Below, piece after piece: positions 42,624-43,712 of a stretch of DNA of 43,712 nucleotides. Origin of the DNA: Ruegeria sp. EL01 (GTDB lineage: Bacteria; Pseudomonadota; Alphaproteobacteria; Rhodobacterales; Rhodobacteraceae); assembly GCF_900313035.1 (NCBI RefSeq), contig NZ_OMPS01000002.1, positions 1 to 43,712 on the forward strand. The letters run 5' to 3'. The notes under the pieces are model-generated. The model was not told where the DNA came from, did not search any database, and saw only the letters and a list, made by a program, of their open reading frames with translations. Position 1 is the stretch's first letter. Each line of letters starts with the position of its first letter. A program made the position numbers and the translations under genes.

Positions 42624-42743
42624 GGGCGTCTACACATGTTGCAAACTCGCACTCAGCCTGTCTGACGTCAGCACCTGTGGGACAGAATTGAGGATTTGAA
42701 CAACGGAGGATTTCTGGGTCATCGTAACTGTTAAGGAGTGAAG

Positions 42744-42884
42744 ATGAACGAGAAATCCGGAACCAGCAAAGCTGCGGCTACCAAGCTGGTCAAATCCATC
42801 CGCCGCAAGACCCGGCAAACCCATTAATCCGAGGAGAAGATCCGCATTGTTTTCGCGGGTTTGCGTGGCGAGGAAACCATATCG
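42744..42884 (+). pseudogene. IS3-family OrfA fragment with in-frame stop
   Basis: ATG 42744 (AAGGAG upstream) begins KSGTSKAAATKLVKSIRRKT, and after a TAA at 42825-42827 the same frame goes on SEEKIRIVFAGLRGEETIS. This matches the N terminus of IS3-family OrfA proteins, in which Tyr-Ser-x-Glu-Glu-Lys-Ile-Arg is normal, so the TAA is an in-frame nonsense change. The homology stops at about 42884. About 85 bases of the IS3 left end lie upstream. Confidence 0.75.
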
Positions 42885-42899
42885 ACGCCTCGGGTGCTT

Positions 42900-43006
42900 T
42901 GGCAGGCCTGGCGATTGGAAACATTTGCGACCTTTGATGGGCAGGCCGGTAAATGAGGCGGTGATACTGGATCACTGGGATGATGTGCAAAGGCTGACCG
43001 CCAGCG
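42900..43006 (+). pseudogene. Tn3-family TnpA transposase fragment
   Basis: The frame reading KHLRPLMGRPVNEAVILDHW and DDVQRLTAS matches the C-terminal part of Tn3-family TnpA (usual pattern PLMGRPI-N...HWDE-V-RLAAS). It is fused to the IS3 fragment on the left and cut by the IS5 element on the right. The exact left junction is uncertain. It may belong with the resolvase at 12198-12767. Confidence 0.7.
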
Positions 43007-43712
43007 GGCTTTGTTGCACAAATCGGGGTGTGGTCGGACTTCCCCTTTCCCCGGACAGACTTATCCTACGGCCTCTGTGATGGGTATGCCAAGCGTGGTG
43101 TAGCGATTGAGCACGGCAACGCGGACTTGGATCTCTGCGACCTGGCGGTCGAAGTCCCGCGCCATGAGGCTTTGCCCCAGCAACTTCACGCAATGCATCT
43201 TTGTCTCGACCCGGCTCCGGCGGTGATAGCCGCTCCATCGCCGCCAGATAGCCCGACCGAGGTATCGCGAGGCATTGACGACCTCGTTCCGGGCGATGGC
43301 CCCGGCGCTCGTGGGTTTCCACGGTTTTGCATTCTTCCGTGGAGGGATGACGGCATGAGCGCCGCGGGCGGCAATCGCGTCATGGCAGTTCCGGGTGTCG
43401 TAGGCCCCATCAGCAGTCACTGATCCGACAACCTGATCAGGCGGGATTTGGTCAAGCAATTCTGGCAACATGGGCGCGTCGCCAACATTGCTGGTGGTGA
43501 CCTCGACCGCCCGCACTTCCAGCGTTTCCTCGTCGATCCCTATGTGTATCTTTCGCCATATCCGGCGATTAGTGCCACCGTGTTTGCGGGCGTTCCACTC
43601 GCCTTCGCCCTCTGCCTTGATACCCGTGCTGTCAATCAAGAGGTTTAGCGGGCCGGTGTTACCGCGATAGGGCAGGTTCACGTTCAGTGTCTTCTGGCGG
43701 CGGCACAAGGTG
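43007..43712 (-). mobile_element. IS5-family insertion sequence, cut by the window end
   Basis: This is the same element as at 197-1246, with the left inverted repeat at 43007. The rest lies beyond the window. It has the same left flank as the first copy. Confidence 0.9.
43061..43712 (-). CDS. IS5-family transposase, partial at window edge
   Basis: These are the C-terminal 217 or so residues of the transposase described at 251-1183, identical in sequence. All three catalytic residues are included. The N terminus lies outside the window, so the start seen here is not real. Confidence 0.9.
   Translation of the reverse strand, partial: TLCRRQKTLNVNLPYRGNTGPLNLLIDSTGIKAEGEGEWNARKHGGTNRRIWRKIHIGIDEETLEVRAVEVTTSNVGDAPMLPELLDQIPPDQVVGSVTADGAYDTRNCHDAIAARGAHAVIPPRKNAKPWKPTSAGAIARNEVVNASRYLGRAIWRRWSGYHRRSRVETKMHCVKLLGQSLMARDFDRQVAEIQVRVAVLNRYTTLGIPITEAVG

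Larger units (their letters stand above)
41284..42637 (+). mobile_element. IS110-family (IS1111-type) insertion sequence
   Basis: The element is about 1354 bp with sub-terminal inverted repeats TGTAGACGCCC (41291-41301) and GGGCGTCTACA (42624-42634). Repeats placed a few bases in from the ends, a short 5' and a long 3' non-coding region, and a DEDD transposase are features of the IS1111 group. The ends are inferred from the usual 7- and 3-base offsets. The left end sits directly beside a palindrome (AGCCC/GGGCT, 41269-41283) at the end of tctA. Confidence 0.8.
42811..43712 (+). repeat. Terminal direct repeat, right copy
   Basis: This is the clean copy of the sequence found at 1-902 at a constant offset of 42810. 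It spans the end of the IS3 fragment, the Tn3 fragment and the first 706 bases of IS5. It should be used to correct bases 1-150. Confidence 0.9.

Noticed and set aside
1..43712. Complete circular plasmid
   Set aside because: The ends overlap, but no replication or partition gene was found, so I keep it as one of two options only.
1..43712. CRISPR arrays and tRNA genes
   Set aside because: I saw no spaced repeats and no tRNA-like cloverleaf while reading both strands.

Overview
The window looks like an accessory region from a marine alphaproteobacterium of the Rhodobacterales (Roseobacter group). The support is indirect: the gene families (BCCT and TTT transporters, a DddP-like M24 protein, BKACE, HcnABC-type dehydrogenase), the IS repertoire (IS5, IS6, IS630, IS1111, IS3) and the moderately GC-rich codon use. 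There is no rRNA, tRNA or core gene to fix the taxon. I see no CRISPR array and no rep or par gene.

Layout. (1) 1-1246: a badly called contig end followed by a complete IS5-family element. (2) 1402-6800: two S41 peptidases facing each other tail to tail around small exported proteins, one of them with an apparent 1-bp frameshift. (3) 7.0-9.6 kb: a TauE/SafE remnant, a LysR gene and a PhnD-like binding-protein gene cut by an IS6 element. (4) 9.7-12.8 kb: a membrane fatty acid hydroxylase with a divergent LysR gene, then a Tn3-type resolvase overlapping a WGR gene. (5) 13.1-21.8 kb: a LysR gene divergent from the run class II aldolase, membrane desaturase, PanB-like protein, DddP-like M24 protein, Rieske ferredoxin and BCCT transporter, followed by an MFS transporter. 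(6) 21.8-23.1 kb: a MobA/MobL relaxase remnant, a structured RNA candidate, a truncated Abi gene and a truncated IS6 copy. (7) 23.3-41.3 kb: a large catabolic cluster. It holds a sulfatase, a PcaGH-like intradiol dioxygenase, an IclR regulator, BKACE, an aminotransferase, a CoA-transferase, an SMP-30 protein, a DapA-like lyase, a three-subunit HcnABC/D-hydroxyproline-dehydrogenase-like enzyme, an SDR (with an IS630 sitting exactly on its stop codon), a universal stress protein and a TctCBA transporter. (8) 41.3-43.7 kb: an IS1111-type element, fragments of IS3 and Tn3 transposases, and a second, cut-off IS5 copy.

How the genes may work together. In region 5 a zwitterion transporter, a Rieske ferredoxin, a membrane di-iron oxygenase/desaturase and a DddP-like hydrolase/lyase are co-directional, and most are nearly overlapping. 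This suggests a pathway for an onium compound or other small polar metabolite that I cannot name. In region 7 three separate promoter regions (dioxygenase/iclR, aminotransferase/CoA-transferase, usp-tct) share a TGTTTT-N6-AAAACA-like inverted repeat. Two of them have the same TTGnnn-N16-TATATT core. The simplest reading is one IclR-controlled regulon for uptake and breakdown of a carboxylated, possibly sulfated and amino-substituted compound. These are the two best candidates for undescribed systems.

The first and last 902 bases are the same sequence, although bases 1-150 are corrupted at the left end. The molecule may therefore be a circle of about 42.81 kb, or both ends may lie in a repeated IS mosaic. 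The lack of a replication gene favours the second reading.
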